A stretch of 64,000 bases of DNA, from the NCBI RefSeq assembly GCF_040436345.1, contig NC_133232.1, forward strand, positions 33,617,315-33,681,314, given 5' to 3'. The notes under the pieces are model-generated. The model was not told the DNA's origin. It worked only from the letters and a program-made list of their open reading frames with translations, and searched no databases. How positions within the stretch are numbered: position 1 is the stretch's first letter; each line of letters begins with the position of its first letter. Of this stretch, positions 33,879-46,529 are shown piece by piece. This DNA is from Pagrus major. Taxonomy: Eukaryota; Chordata; Actinopteri; Spariformes; Sparidae. Both the position numbers and the translations under genes were made by a program.

Positions 33879-36800
33879 CCATGCCGAAGCACGACTGTCC
33901 CTCCTCCCCAGTCCCCCGCTGGCCTGCACTCACATTGCTCCGGCTGCAACCGGGCCTGAGCACAGTTACCTCTTGAACATACGTCATCATGTCATAGCGC
34001 GGTCACAATGGAGAACAACACAGAGAACATGACTAACTTTACCGACTTTTTTGTGGATTATTTTGTGTTGTTATATACGCAGGATTATACTTCATGTTCA
34101 CGTTGCGCACCCTCAGCCATTAGACACGGTGATACACAAAGACCCAGGAGCCATTTTTAAAAAATTCAGATGCTTTACATCATCAGTGATGACCCGCCCC
34201 TCTGCCTGTCACTCACATAAGCAGGAAGAGCACAGCGTCCATCCTCTACACTCGCTTCACTTCTTGTCAGAGGGCTGGTGAAAGTCAGCAGCAGAGCGAC
34301 ACTCTCACAGTATCACACAAACACATTCACCTGAAGGCCACTGAGAGTTTCTGAACTATGTATTTTTATCTGAGGAGAAAACCACAACATAACACAATCC
34401 AATACAACACCACACACTGACACACACAACCTATCTATCTATAGGGCCTGCAGTAAATCTGTTGGACCAGTGTGTTGTGGTCTGTGGTCTTTATCAGGGT
34501 CAGTACTGTCGACTTCATTGGTTTTTACAAGAAAAGCACCAACTGTAAAATAGAGTTTCAAACAGGAGATCATCATGTTCTTCGTTTTCTGCTTCGTACT
34601 TTTGAAAACAGACGCACATGAACACACATTCACAGTCACCACTGAGAAACAAACGATGCATGGAAACTGAAGCGTTGTTGTGGTCGGGCTTCAAACTGAG
34701 GTGAGACTCTTCGACCTCTCTCACTAACTATTTCAGCCTCAGAAAGTGGCCTGTAACACTACAGTGCCTTCCTTTTATGGCTCGTGTTTAATATCACAAC
34801 AACTTCAAAAGGGGCAGTTACAAGAAACAGGACGGTTGGAGACACACCTACCCAGTCACGTTATGTCATGATCGCCTTCAGCTCAGTTTTCTGTGATTCA
34901 GTCCTTCTGATTGGTCGTTCATGTCAGAGGGGGGAGGTGCTGATCACTCACTGGTCTCAACCCTGATCTGTTCGACAAGAGCATGAGTTCTTAAATGAAG
35001 GAGAACTTACATGAAGTCTGCCTGATTATCCACAAACAGGTTTCACGTGTGTGCTGAAGTCTTAAGTGATGGACAGGAATCAATAAACTAATATAAGGAT
35101 TGTATGTTTCAATATAACTGATCTGTACGGTTGTAGATCCCTTTTGTTGTATCTTTAAAAACCCAATTTATAATCAGTACTTGTGCTCTGAATGACATTA
35201 ACCAGAAAATAAAACCAAAACTTTGTCTTTTGTTCAACTAAAATTAGCCTTCTGAAAGCTGTTTTAGCTCTTCCCTCGCTACGTATCCTGTTGAAGCCTG
35301 TAGTCAGGTCCTGTTCTGAGTAAACAGCCTTGATGGTCGGTCTGACGGCCCACCGCAGCCCATAGCTGTCAGTGCAGCTTGTTGCATGTGGCTTTGCTCG
35401 TTGTCATGACAGACGTGCAGAAGAGCTTCACAAAGTGTTGCAGCAACAGGACAAAGGAGGAGTTCATGAAGTTCAGTGGTTTTTCCCTCACGTTATTCAT
35501 GCAATGTATTTTCTTATCAGTGCATTTCTCTGAAGAAAGATTAATTGTGACTGAAACATCAAAGTTTCCATAAGTTTTTGTCTACAGTTGTGGTGAACAG
35601 ACACACAGCAGTTCACTGTCAAAACCTCAAAATGTCTGTCTGCTAGTCGAGCCTCTAACTACTGATAACACGTCACTTATACACCAGTATTGCAACAAAC
35701 TGATATACTGATGCTTCTTTTAAAAAAACTCACTGTGCTACATTTACTGAATTTAGAAGCAAGGACAAATAATTGAGAATTTGTTGTAGACAGGGTTTAA
35801 CAAAGTTTACAAGTGTCTCTTAACTCAGCCACTCACTAAACTTTTTAAGGGAGTCTGGGGCTGATTTTCTTTGAAGGACAGAGATCTGATCTTACTGAAG
35901 GGTAATGAGACAGAGACATGGGTGATAAATATTCTTCCTTCTCTGAGCCTTTCTTTCATTCATAAGATCCTCTGGATGGGACACACATATAATATTTCTC
36001 TCTATAATATATAACTGTTGAGTAGCTGCAACATAATAACTGCTAGTATGGTTAGTATGAGAAACTGCATACGTTAAGCTCAAGCTTTAGTCAATCCTGC
36101 ATATGTCTTCTATACTCGACTGATCTTGATGCTGCAGCCCGAATCTCTGACATATTTGTCATTTACACACAAACACTATCATATATCTTGCAGGACAGTG
36201 AAGTGGAGGCAGCTAGTTAACGTTGCAGCACTTGATTTGACCACAAGGAAAGTGAAAAGACGAAAGAAGAGGAGAGAGTCGCCGCAAGAGTGTTTGTCCT
36301 CTGTTGTTAGAGCAGCTCACCACAACCAGCAGCACCTTTCTCTACAGGCAGAGCAGCGCCTGTCAACTGCTCTGCAACTGTGTTCAAAGGACCTCAGTTT
36401 CATTAGGGAGTGTTCACATGTAACATTTCATCCCAACTGACAACATATTGACTAGAGGTAGTTGAGTATCAGTCAGACTGTGTAAATATTGATCAGTGTT
36501 TTTTGCTTTTCAGTTGTCTTGGTAATTAACATCATTAACCGCCAGTGTTTCTGTAAGGGGACATGTTGTCAACATGTCTGTGGACATCTGATTTGTGTTT
36601 TGTTTGACGTTTAGGAAATCTGCAGGATAACCAAACCTTGTTTGACACAATAACAGATGGAGTCAGTAGTTTAGCACTACGAAGCACAGCGTGTTTTATT
36701 TATTGAAACAGTTTGTTACATATTACAGTCGTACTGATCAGAAATCAGTGCTCTTCTCTAATTTCTGATCAGATCTGTTCCTCTGATATCTGAGCCGTCT

Positions 36801-37053
36801 AACATGTCGGTGCCTACACTGATACATTGGAGCCTCTGGAGACCCTGCACAGAATAAGCAGGTAAATACAATGATCAGAAAAGTTCAACCCCACATTCAG
36901 TGTATTTCCATCTATTTCAATCTAACTTGTTTCTACAGTTATATGTGTATAATATGTATATAAGCTTGACCTAATAGCCACTACTAGCTACTGTATATAA
37001 ACCCATTGAGCTCTAAATGGGCTGACATCAACCAAACACATCATTTTAAGTCA
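33879..37053. repeat. Intergenic unit Y, copy 2
   Basis: Homologous to 28402-30899, with an extra stretch of about 0.6 kb (35690-36280) not in the other copies. No gene seen. Confidence 0.75.
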
Positions 37054-38057
37054 CTAATCCAACCCAAAAGCCTTGACAGCAGTGTAGATCCTCTCTCTCT
37101 CTGCTGCTCCTGCACGCTTCATCGCACCTCTGGCAGTTTTCATCATGGTGAAAACAACCGCAGAATAAAGCCTCATGTCCACATCTCTCTGTGAAAATAC
37201 ACCAGAAGACAACGTTAAAAAACACAAACAACCTCAACTGTTTCAATGAGGTTAATCCATCATTTAAATTCCTCACCTGTTGACTTTTTTGACCACCACG
37301 GATTTTCTGCCTGGCAACAGCAGCTGGATTTAGAAACAGAAAGTATATATTTAACAATAAATAAGGATGGAGTAGCTTTAATGTTATAGCGTTGTATAGA
37401 GAACTATGAGTAACTTCTATTACCGATGTAATAAAAAGGGTCTTGTTTCTTCATGACGTAAATGAGGAAGGCTATAACAACCAGATTGAGAGCCAAGGCC
37501 GCATACAGCTGATAAATAAGTACAGCTGTCAGTGACCACATCCTGGTTCCTGAAACAATATCAAAATAAAAACAACAAAGAAAATCATCAATGGGTAAAA
37601 GTTGATCACTTCTTCAAATATTTTATTTGACTTACTGTCTGAGTTTTTCCTGTGTGATGCAAAACTGTGTTAAATGCATGTTTGAAGTTCAAATTAATCA
37701 GAGCTTAACACATTTAGTGACAGTAAGTCAGTTAAGTTAAAGAACATTAACACAATGAAGCTGAAAGTGGTTAAAGTGACTCCAAAACATTTTAAAAAAC
37801 AGATCACATAATTACCTTTTAATGACAAATAGGTTCCACTCCAAAAATTCTCAGTCCAGTAAATGACTGCACAGTGATACATTCCCTCATCTTCTTCAGT
37901 TGTTCTCAAAATGGTCAGATTACTAATATTCTTCTCAACTTCCAGATCCAATCTAGAGGCAGAAAACTCTGGTTTGAACGCAGGGTTGGTATGTTTAATA
38001 AATAAAGCACTTACATCCTTGATGAAGGAGAAGCAGTGTAATGCAGAACACGATCGT
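37054..38057 (-). pseudogene. NITR-9: NITR pseudogene
   Basis: Broken NITR of the NITR-11 kind. Present: leader remnant 38057-38015, 3' half of the V exon ending at 37816, transmembrane 37549-37424, cytoplasmic 37323-37277 and terminal exon 37188-37054. The start codon is ACG instead of ATG; the leader-V intron and the first half of V, with its first Cys and core Trp, are deleted; and the I exon is reduced to about 14 bp before the downstream intron. A long frame from an ATG at 38194 runs through the leader and the half V, but it would give no signal peptide or Ig fold. The promoter box (minus strand, 38145-38153) and splice sites of the later exons survive, so transcription is possible. The same lesions occur in NITR-10. 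Confidence 0.88.
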
Positions 38058-38222
38058 CTTGACACTGACTTTATTAGGAAGCTTGTTTGTATTTCAGAGT
38101 GTTGACGTGGTGATGTGGTCAAGACGCTCAGACCATCTAATGCTTCTGATTGGTTATCACAGAATATACCATCAAAGTGCATTTCCTGCCACACGGGTGT
38201 TGTCCGGATCTATTTGAAGCAT

Positions 38223-38226
<4 letters not shown>

Positions 38227-38261
<35 letters not shown>
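38227..38261. repeat. (CT)n microsatellite
   Basis: Pure CT run upstream of NITR-9; the matching run at 46023-46084 is nearly twice as long. Confidence 0.9.
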
Positions 38262-38262
<1 letters not shown>

Positions 38263-38705
38263 GCACTCACTATTTGATGTTTGACAGATTCTCATTAATT
38301 TGAATTTCAGGAATTGTGCAACATTTGTTCTCAATTTGGAATAGTTTTTATTTTTATCCATTTCTGCTAATACATCCCTCTCTCAGATACCAGATAGCAC
38401 CTCTCGCTTTGCTTCATAGTAAAACAGACAGTGAGCCGCCATGCAGATTGGCATTTCGCTCCAGTGCAACACTTCTCAAATTGGAGGCTGAAGATTGATC
38501 GACGTCAGCACAATTTAAATCCATCTATCGGTTGGGGAATATAGTTTAGTGAATGGAGTAAGGCTGTGCAAGAATCAGACCTGGGGCTTCATTTGTAACC
38601 ATTGTATAAAAACCAAAAAGGGGCATAAAATGTACCTATGCCACTTTCTCAGCTTTAATTGGGATTTACAAAAAAAACTTCACGAGGAAATATCGTAGAT
38701 TTATG

Positions 38706-41017
38706 TTGATGAAGGTTCTCAGTCCTCCAGGTCATGGTAAATCTAGGTACTGTACCATAACTTTACAGGCACGTCAAAGCAACTCGCATAGAACAGAAGC
38801 TCTCGCCTGGAGAAATAAGGACATCAACAACACAGCACATCTGGACATACAAGAGTGGGTGAAAAACTTGTCCAACAGAGAGCTCACCCAACCAGAGAAG
38901 GATGTCCTTGCCAAAGTGACTGATCTTTGCAGTAGCTCCAGAACAGATACTGGTAGTAGATCTCATCACAGCAACAGAGTCAGCCATCAGAAACAATAAG
39001 CTGGCAGACACAGCGGCAGAACAGCTACGGTTGAAGGTATCAGCTGCTCTTGCTGATGCAAAAGCACCCCCCTCCAACTTCACTACTGAGGAAAGGAAGG
39101 CCCTGGCATCACTCAAAAGAGACAGGAAAATCACCATCTTGCTGGCAGACAAAGGGAGATGCACTGTGGTGCTAAACACAGCAGACTACCACACCAAAGT
39201 CACTGATCTGCTCAGTGATACTAACACCTATGAGGCTCTGAGGCGAGATCCTCCCAGTAGCTACAAAAAGAAGGTTACAGATCATCTGCAAAAACTGGAA
39301 AAGGACAAAGCCATTGACAGGCCATTATATTACAGACTGTAGCCCGGGGAAGCCATCCCATGTATCTATGGACTCCCCAAGATACACAAGGAAGGAGCAC
39401 CACTCAGAGCCATCAGCAGCAGCATTAACTCAGTTACTTATAACATATCCAAGCACATAGCCAGCATCCAAGCTCCTTTGGTTGCTAACACTCAACACCA
39501 CATCCAAAACTCACAGGACTTCGCCAACACAGTGAGAGAGATAACACTGGACTCAGACAAAACAATGGTTACTTATGATGTCACATCACTATTTACATGC
39601 ATTCCCACTCAAGATGTGGTTAAGATGGTGAAGATACGCCTGCAACAGTACAGCAGTCTGTCCAGCAGAACCAACTTCACCCCAGATCACATTTGTGCCT
39701 TACTTGACCTCTGTCTGACGACCACCTACTTCCAGTACAGTGAAGGCTTTTACAGACAGATGCACGGCTGTGCCATGTGCTCACCGGTGTCCCCAATAGC
39801 GGCCAACCTCTATATGGAGGAAGTTGAGAGCAGAGTCTTGATCACATTCACAGGAACTGTTCCAAGCCACTGGCTCAGGTATGTGGAGTCAAAATCAGAG
39901 CAAGGGAACTGGAAGCCTTCACAGAAGATATAAATGCTGTGGACAATAACATCAAGTTTTCACAGGAAGATGTCAGAGGAGACAGTCTGCTCTTCTTGGA
40001 CTGTGCCGTTCACACTGAAGAAGACAGAAGCCTCAACATTAAGGTGTACAGAAAACCTACACACACACATCAGTACTTGCTGTTCGACTCTCATCACCCA
40101 TTGGGCTGACACCGTGCCCACTAAGTCAGAGGGGAAGGAGAAGGAACAGAAGCACATCAGGGGAGCACTTAAAACCTGTGGCTACCCAAACTGGACCTTT
40201 GTCAAAACCTCTAAAAGATCCAGAGCAGACAGAGAGGAGGAGACAAGAAAACATAACAACATCATCATTCCCTATGTCGCAGGAACATCTGAGAAACTCA
40301 GGAGGATCTTCAATAAACATCATATCCCGGTTCACTTTAAAAACTACCAACACACTGAGGCAGAAACGGGTCCATCCGGAGGACAAAACACCCAGGTATA
40401 AACAGAGTAGTGTAGTTTATGCTGTTCAATGCAGCCAGGACTGCACAGATCTGTACATTGGGGAGACAAAACAACCTCTCCATAAACGAATGGCACAACA
40501 CAGGAGGGCCAACTCCTCAGGTCAAGACTCTGCTGTCCACTTACATCTGAAGAAGAGAAATCATCCCTTTGAGGACAACATTGTGAACATATTGGCCAGA
40601 GAAGACAGATGGTTTGAAAGAGGAGTAAAGAATCCATATATTTCAAACTGGAACGACCGTCTTTGAACAGAGGAGGTGGCCTAAGACATTACTTATCACC
40701 CCACTTACAATGCAGTACTGAGTTCCCTCCCCAGACAGCTTAACAACCATTCGCACCTGGGCTCACCTGGCCCTAGCAACCCACATGAAGACGGGTTGGA
40801 CCAACGACTTCAACCAACGACCCACAAGTGGCCCTAACGACTCTGACACTCAGAGTTCACACGTGTCCTCAACGACTCTGTAAGGACACTCCCACACAGA
40901 GTTTGTAAGCCTGCAACTCCCCTCCAGTTAGTTATAACTGAAGGAGCCTCTTGGATGAGAGGTGAAACGTCTTCAAGAAAATGAAACAAGTCTAGTTGCC
41001 TACGATACAGCACCTAG
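38706..41017 (+). mobile_element. Penelope-like element, copy 1 (broken)
   Basis: Penelope-like retroelement fossil of about 2.3 kb, flanked by a perfect 14-bp direct repeat, ATCGTAGATTTATG, at 38692-38705 and 41018-41031. Parts in order: N-terminal region with the LSNRELT motif, RT region (LADKGRCTVVLN, YGLPKIHK, MVTYDVTSLFT), a linker, a GIY-YIG endonuclease (LYIGETKQPLHKR), then a non-coding tail of about 350 bp with a hammerhead-like segment. It has several breaks, is more decayed than copy 2, and is not functional. Some breaks are common to both copies, so it was dead before the segment was duplicated. Confidence 0.88.
40938..40971 (+). ncRNA. Hammerhead-ribozyme-like segment in Penelope tail, copy 1
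   Basis: Five-base stem CCTCT/AGAGG followed by TGAAACGTC. It resembles the hammerhead core described for Penelope-like elements, but the first conserved box is altered in this copy, so cleavage is unlikely. Confidence 0.35.
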
Positions 41018-41031
41018 ATCGTAGATTTATG

Positions 41032-41870
41032 AAAACGTTTACCCATGCTTACAAACATTTTGGAAACAGGGTAAATTGGTGACTGTAGAACTTGAGCGAC
41101 CAGACTGCCATTCTAGCAAAATCAACATCCTTAGCATTGATAGCTATAACATGGATAATAGCATGGAAATCTGTCACTCAAACATAAGGCCTTCTTGTGT
41201 ATTGAGGAGCTGCAGAGTTTATTTATGAGCAAACATACTATACATTAACTGCCACCAGACGACCTCACCGCTGAACTTTCCCTTTGCTCCAATAGCCAAC
41301 ACCTGTCTCCCTCTCATTCAGCCACACACATGCCATGCACTGCCCCGTTCTGAAAGGAGCCATGCTACTCTTTTAACTTCAGATACACTTGAGCCAATGT
41401 TTAAGTTCTCTGCGGTTTTCGTAGAAACGTACTTGTATGTAGGAAATGTACCTCAGTTTAATTAGGGAGTGTTCACACGCAACATTTTATCCCCACTGAC
41501 AACATATTGACCAGAGGTAGTTGATCAGTCAGACTGTGTAAATATTGATCAGTGTTTTTGTGGGAGAGCTCCAGCTTTTCAGTTGTCTTGGTAATTAACA
41601 GCATTAACCGCCAGTGTTTCTGTAAGGGGACATGTTGTCAACATGTCTGTGGACATCTGATTTGTGTTTTGTTGGCATAAAATGGATGTTTATATTGTCT
41701 TCTATCAGGAAATAACTTCATCTGAACTCACTACAAATACTACATGAAGTGCAAACACACTCTGCTGCGATATCCATGTGAAACTGTGAAGGTCAGGAAC
41801 TTGATCACATAATAGTTTTTGTAAAACTTAAATACTGGCTGGATTTCAGTGATTCTGTCAAGAGATGTCA
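41032..41870. repeat. Fossil 3' flank of a tail-type-2 NITR
   Basis: Reverse complement of 9545-10510 downstream of NITR-3. Together with the Penelope element it preserves the gene order seen between NITR-3 and NITR-4, but no gene body is left next to it. Confidence 0.65.
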
Positions 41871-41879
41871 AGTGGTGAA

Positions 41880-42360
41880 ATGTCCTGGTTTTCATTGTTT
41901 TACATTGGGCCATTAAATTGACGCTGTATGTGACATAATCCCTGAGAAGCTGCTACATTTACACTCACAACGAGCAAGCAGACAGCCATAGCAGTCTTGC
42001 CTGCATCATTATGCCGAAGCGTAAATGCACATTTAACGATGAGCTACAAAAGAAATTCCCCACTTACCGTCCCGGTCGGGACAAGTGGGAGGCTTCGTGC
42101 ACCGTGTGCAAACCCGGTACATATGTTTCGGTGTCCAATGGGGGTGCCAGGGACCTCAAAGCCCACATGGACACCGAAAAACATAAAAAAAAGTGTGCAA
42201 GGTGAGTGTAGTAACTACACTCTTACATACATTCATACAACATACATTTAAAGTTTAAATGTATGTTAATTTTAAGGCATCTTTGAGTAAATTTTGAGTA
42301 TCATATCTCGTTGCTGGGCCGAGTGTCCTGGTTTTTGGTAATCAAAATATGGTCACCCTA
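41880..42360 (+). mobile_element. hAT-like DNA transposon fragment, copy 1
   Basis: 42011-42205 encodes MPKRKCTFNDELQKKFPTYR and onward, with a CTVC...AH...KH pattern like a BED-type zinc finger at the N terminus of hAT-family transposases; it ends at a GT splice donor (AAGGTGAGT). The right border reads, in reverse complement, TAGGGTGACCATATTTTGAT, a terminus typical of hAT-like elements. The catalytic body is absent and I see no matching left terminus. Family assignment is from recall. Confidence 0.5.
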
Positions 42361-44858
42361 ACATACGTCATCATGTCATAGTGCGGTCGCAATGGAGAAC
42401 AACACAGAGAACATGACTAACTTTAGTGACTTTTTTGTGGCTTATTTTGTGTTGTTATATACGCATGATTATACTTCATGTCCACGTTGCGCACCCTCAG
42501 CCATTTGACACGGGGATACACAAAGACCCAGGAGCCATTTTAAAAAAATTCAGATGCTTTACATCATCAGTGATGACCCGCCCCTCTGCCTGTCACTCAC
42601 ATAAGCAGGAAGAGCACAGCGTCCATCCTCTACACTCGCTTCACTTCTTGTCAGAGGGCTGGTGAAAGTCAGCAGCAGAGCGACACTCTCACAGTATCAC
42701 ACAAACACATTCACCTGAAGGCCACTGAGAGTTTCTGAACTATGTATTTTTATCTGAGGAGAAAGCCACAACACAACACAATCCAATACAACACCACACA
42801 CTGGCACACACAACCTATCTATCTATAGGGCCTGCAGTAAATCTGTTGGACCAGTGTGTTGTGGTCTGTGGTCTTCATCAGGGTCAGTACTGTCGACCTC
42901 ACTGGTTTTCACAAGAAAAGCACCAACTGTAAAATAGAGTTTCAAACAGGAGCTCTTCATGTTCTACGTTTTCTGCTTCGTACTTTTGAAAACAGACGCA
43001 CATGAACACACATTCACAGTCACCACTGAGACACAAACGCATGGAAACTGAAGTGTTTATGTGGTCGGGCTTCAAACTGAGGTGAGACTCTTCGACCTCT
43101 CTCACTTACTATTTCAGCCTCAGAAAGTGGCCTGTAACACTACAGTGCCTTCCTTTTATGGCTCGTGTTTAATATCACAACAACTTCAAAAGGGGCAGTT
43201 ACAAGAAACAGGACGGTTGGAGACACACCTACCCAGTCACGCTACGTCATGATCGCCTTCAGCTCAGTTTTCTGTGATTCGGTCCTTCTGATTGGTCGTT
43301 CATGTCAGAGGGGGGAGGTGCTGATCACTCACTGGTCTCAACCCTGATCTGTTCGACAAGAGCACGAGTTCTTAAATGAAGGAGAACTTACATAAAGTCT
43401 GCCTGATTATCCACAAACAGGTTTCACGTGTGTGCTGAAGTCTAAAGTGATGGACAGGAATCAATAAACTAATATAAGGATTGTATGTTTCAATATAACT
43501 GATCCGTACGGTTGTAGATCACTTTTGTTGTAGCTTTAAAAACCCAATTTATAATCAGTAGTTGTCCTCTCAATGACATTAACCAGAAAATAAAACCAAA
43601 ACTTTGTCTTTTGTTCAACTAAAATTAGCCTTCTGAAACCTGTTTTAGCTCTTCCCTCGCTACGTATCCTGTTGAAGCCCGTAGTCAGGTCCTGTTCTGC
43701 GTAAACAGCCTTGATGGTCGGTCTGACGGCCCACCGCAGCCCATAGCTGTCAGTGCAGCTTGTTGCATGTGGCTTTGCTCGTTGTCATGACAGACGTGCA
43801 GAAGAGCTTCACAAAGTGTTGCAGCAACAGAACAAAGGAGGAGTTCATTAAGTTCAGTGGTTTTTCCCTCACGTTATTCATGCAATGTATTTTCTTATCA
43901 GTGCATTTCTCTGAAGAAAGATTAATTGTGACTAAAACATAAAATTTTCCATAAGTTTTTGTCTACAGTTGTGCTGAACAGACACACAGCAGTTCACTGT
44001 CAAAACCTCAAAATGTCTGTCTGCTAGTCGAGCCTCTAACTACTGATAACACGTCAGTTATACATCAGTATTGGTAGAGGAGAGTCGCCGCAAGAGTGTT
44101 TGTCCTCTGTTGTTAGAGCAGCTCACCACAACCAGCAGCACCTTTCTCTACAGGCAGAGCAGCGCCTGTCAACTGCTCTGCAACTGTGTTCAAAGGACCT
44201 CAGTTTAATTAGGGAGTGTTCACATGTAACATTTTATCCCCACTGACAACATATTGACTAGAGGTAGTTGTGTATCAGTCAGACTGTGTAAATATTGATC
44301 AGTGTTTTTTGCTTTTCAGATGTCTTGGTAATTAACAGCATTAGCCACCAGTGTTTCTGTAAGGGGACATGTTGTCAACATGTCTGTGGACATCTGATTT
44401 GTGTTTTGTTTGACGTTTAGGAAATCTGCAGAATAACCAAAACTTGTTTGACACAATAACAGATGGAGTCAGTAGTTTAGCACTACGAAGCACAGCGTGT
44501 TTTATTTATTGAAACAGTTTGTTACATATTACAGTCGTACTGATCAGAAATCAGTGCTCTTCTCTAATTTCTGATCAGATCTGTTCCTCTGATATCTGAG
44601 CCATCTAACATGTCGGTGCCTACACTGATACATTGGAGCCTCTGGAGACCCTGCACAGAATAAGCAGGTAAATACAATGATCAGAAAAGTTCAACCCCAC
44701 ATTCAATGTATTTCCATCTATTTCAATCAAACTTGTTTCTACAGTTATATGTGTATAATATGTATAAAAGCTTGACCTAATAGCCACTACTAGCTACTGT
44801 ATATAAACCCATTGAGCTCTAAATGGACTGACATCAACCAAACACATCATTTTAGTCA
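42361..44858. repeat. Intergenic unit Y, copy 3
   Basis: Homologous to 28402-30899; it starts directly at the right border of the hAT-like fragment (ACATACGTCATC). No gene seen. Confidence 0.75.
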
Positions 44859-45859
44859 CTAATCCAACCCAAAAGCCTTGACAGCAGTGTAGATCCTCTC
44901 TCTCTCTGCTGCTCCTGCACGCTTCATCGCACCTCTGGCAGTTTTCATCATGGTGAAAACAACCGCAGAATAAAGCCTCATGTCCACATCTCTCTGTGAA
45001 AATACACCAGAAGACAACGTTAAAAAACACAAACAACCTCAACTGTTTCAATGAGGTTAATCCATCATTTAAATTCCTCACCTGTTGACTTTTTTGACCA
45101 CCACTGATTTTCTGCCCGGCAACAACAGCTGGATTTAGAAACAGAAAGTATATATTTAACAATAAATAAGGATGGAGTAGCTTTAATGTTATAGCGTTGT
45201 ATAGAGAACTATGAGTAACTTCTATTACCGATGTAATAAAAAGGGTCTTGTTTCTTCATGACGTAAATGAGGAAGGCTATAACAACCAGACTGAGAGCCA
45301 AGGCCGCACACAGCAGATAAGTAAGTACATCAGCTGACCACATCCTGGTTCCTGAAACAATATCAAAATAAAAACAACAAAGAAAATAATCAATGGGTAA
45401 AAGTTGATCACTTTTTCAAAGATTTTATTTGACTTATTGTCTGAGTGTTTCCTGTGCGATGCAAAACTGTGTCAAATGCATGTTTAAAGTTCAAATTAAT
45501 CAGAGCTTAACACATTTAGTGACAGTAAGTCAGTTAAGTTAAAGAACATTAACACAATGAAGCTGAAAGTGGTTAAAGTGACTCCAAAACATTTTAAAAA
45601 ACAGATCACATAATTACCTTTTAATGACAAATAGGTTCCACTCCAAAAATTCTCAGTCCAGTAAATGACTGCACAGTGATACATTCCCTCATCTTCTTCA
45701 GTTGTTCTCAAAATGGTCAGATTACTAATATTCTTCTCAACTTCCAGATCCAATCTAGAGGCAGAAAACTCTGGTTTGAACGCAGGGTTGGTATGTTTAA
45801 TAAATAAAGCACTTACATCCTTGATGAAGGAGAAGCAGTGTAATGCAGAACACGATCGT
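44859..45859 (-). pseudogene. NITR-10: NITR pseudogene, twin of NITR-9
   Basis: Same structure and same lesions as NITR-9: ACG in place of the start codon, 5' half of V deleted with the leader intron, and I exon reduced to GAAACACTCAGA before it joins the downstream intron. The transmembrane exon is better kept than in NITR-9 (LTYLLCAALALSLVVIAFLI). Shared lesions show that the gene died before the 8-kb duplication. The promoter box survives on the minus strand at 45941-45949. Confidence 0.88.
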
Positions 45860-46018
45860 CTTGACACTGACTTTATTAGGAAGCTTGTTTGTATTTCAGA
45901 GTGTTGATGTGGTGATGAGACGCTCAGACCATCTAATGCTTCTGATTGGTTATCACAGAATATAACATCAAAGTGCATTTCCTGCCACACGCATGTTGTC
46001 CGGATCTATTTGAAGCAT

Positions 46019-46022
<4 letters not shown>

Positions 46023-46084
<62 letters not shown>
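46023..46084. repeat. (CT)n microsatellite
   Basis: Pure CT run, the duplicate of 38227-38261. Confidence 0.9.
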
Positions 46085-46086
<2 letters not shown>

Positions 46087-46529
46087 GCACTCACTATTTT
46101 ATGTTTGACAGATTCTCATTAATTTGAATTTCAGGAATTGTGCAACATTTGTTCTCACCTTGGAATAGTTTTCATTTTTATCCATTTCTGCTAATACATC
46201 CCTCTCTCAGATACCAGATAGCACCTCTCACTTTGCTTCATAGTAAAACAGACAGTGAGCAGCCATGCAGATTGGCATTTCGCTCCAGTGCAACACTTCT
46301 CAAATTGGAGGCTGAAGATTGATCGACGTCAGCACAATTTAAATCCATCTATCGGTTGGGGAATATACTTTAGTGAATGGAGTAAGGCTGTGCAAGAATC
46401 AGACCTGGGGCTTCATTTGTAACCATTGTATAAAAACTAAAAAGGGACATAAAATGTACCTATGCCACTTTCTCAGCTTTAATTGGGATTTACAAAAAAA
46501 ACTTCACGAGGAAATATCGAAGATTTATG

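Larger units (their letters stand above)
33977..42360. repeat. 8.4-kb segmental duplication, copy 1
   Basis: Contains unit Y copy 2, pseudogene NITR-9, a Penelope-like element, a fossil NITR 3' flank (41032-41870) and a hAT-like fragment. It is repeated almost unchanged, minus about 0.6 kb near 35690-36280, at 42361-50225. The offset between the copies is about 7.8 kb through the Penelope element. Confidence 0.85.

Noticed and set aside
37694-38194. Long frame through the upstream region and half V of NITR-9 as a real protein
   Set aside because: Starts in the former promoter, has no signal peptide and only half an Ig domain.
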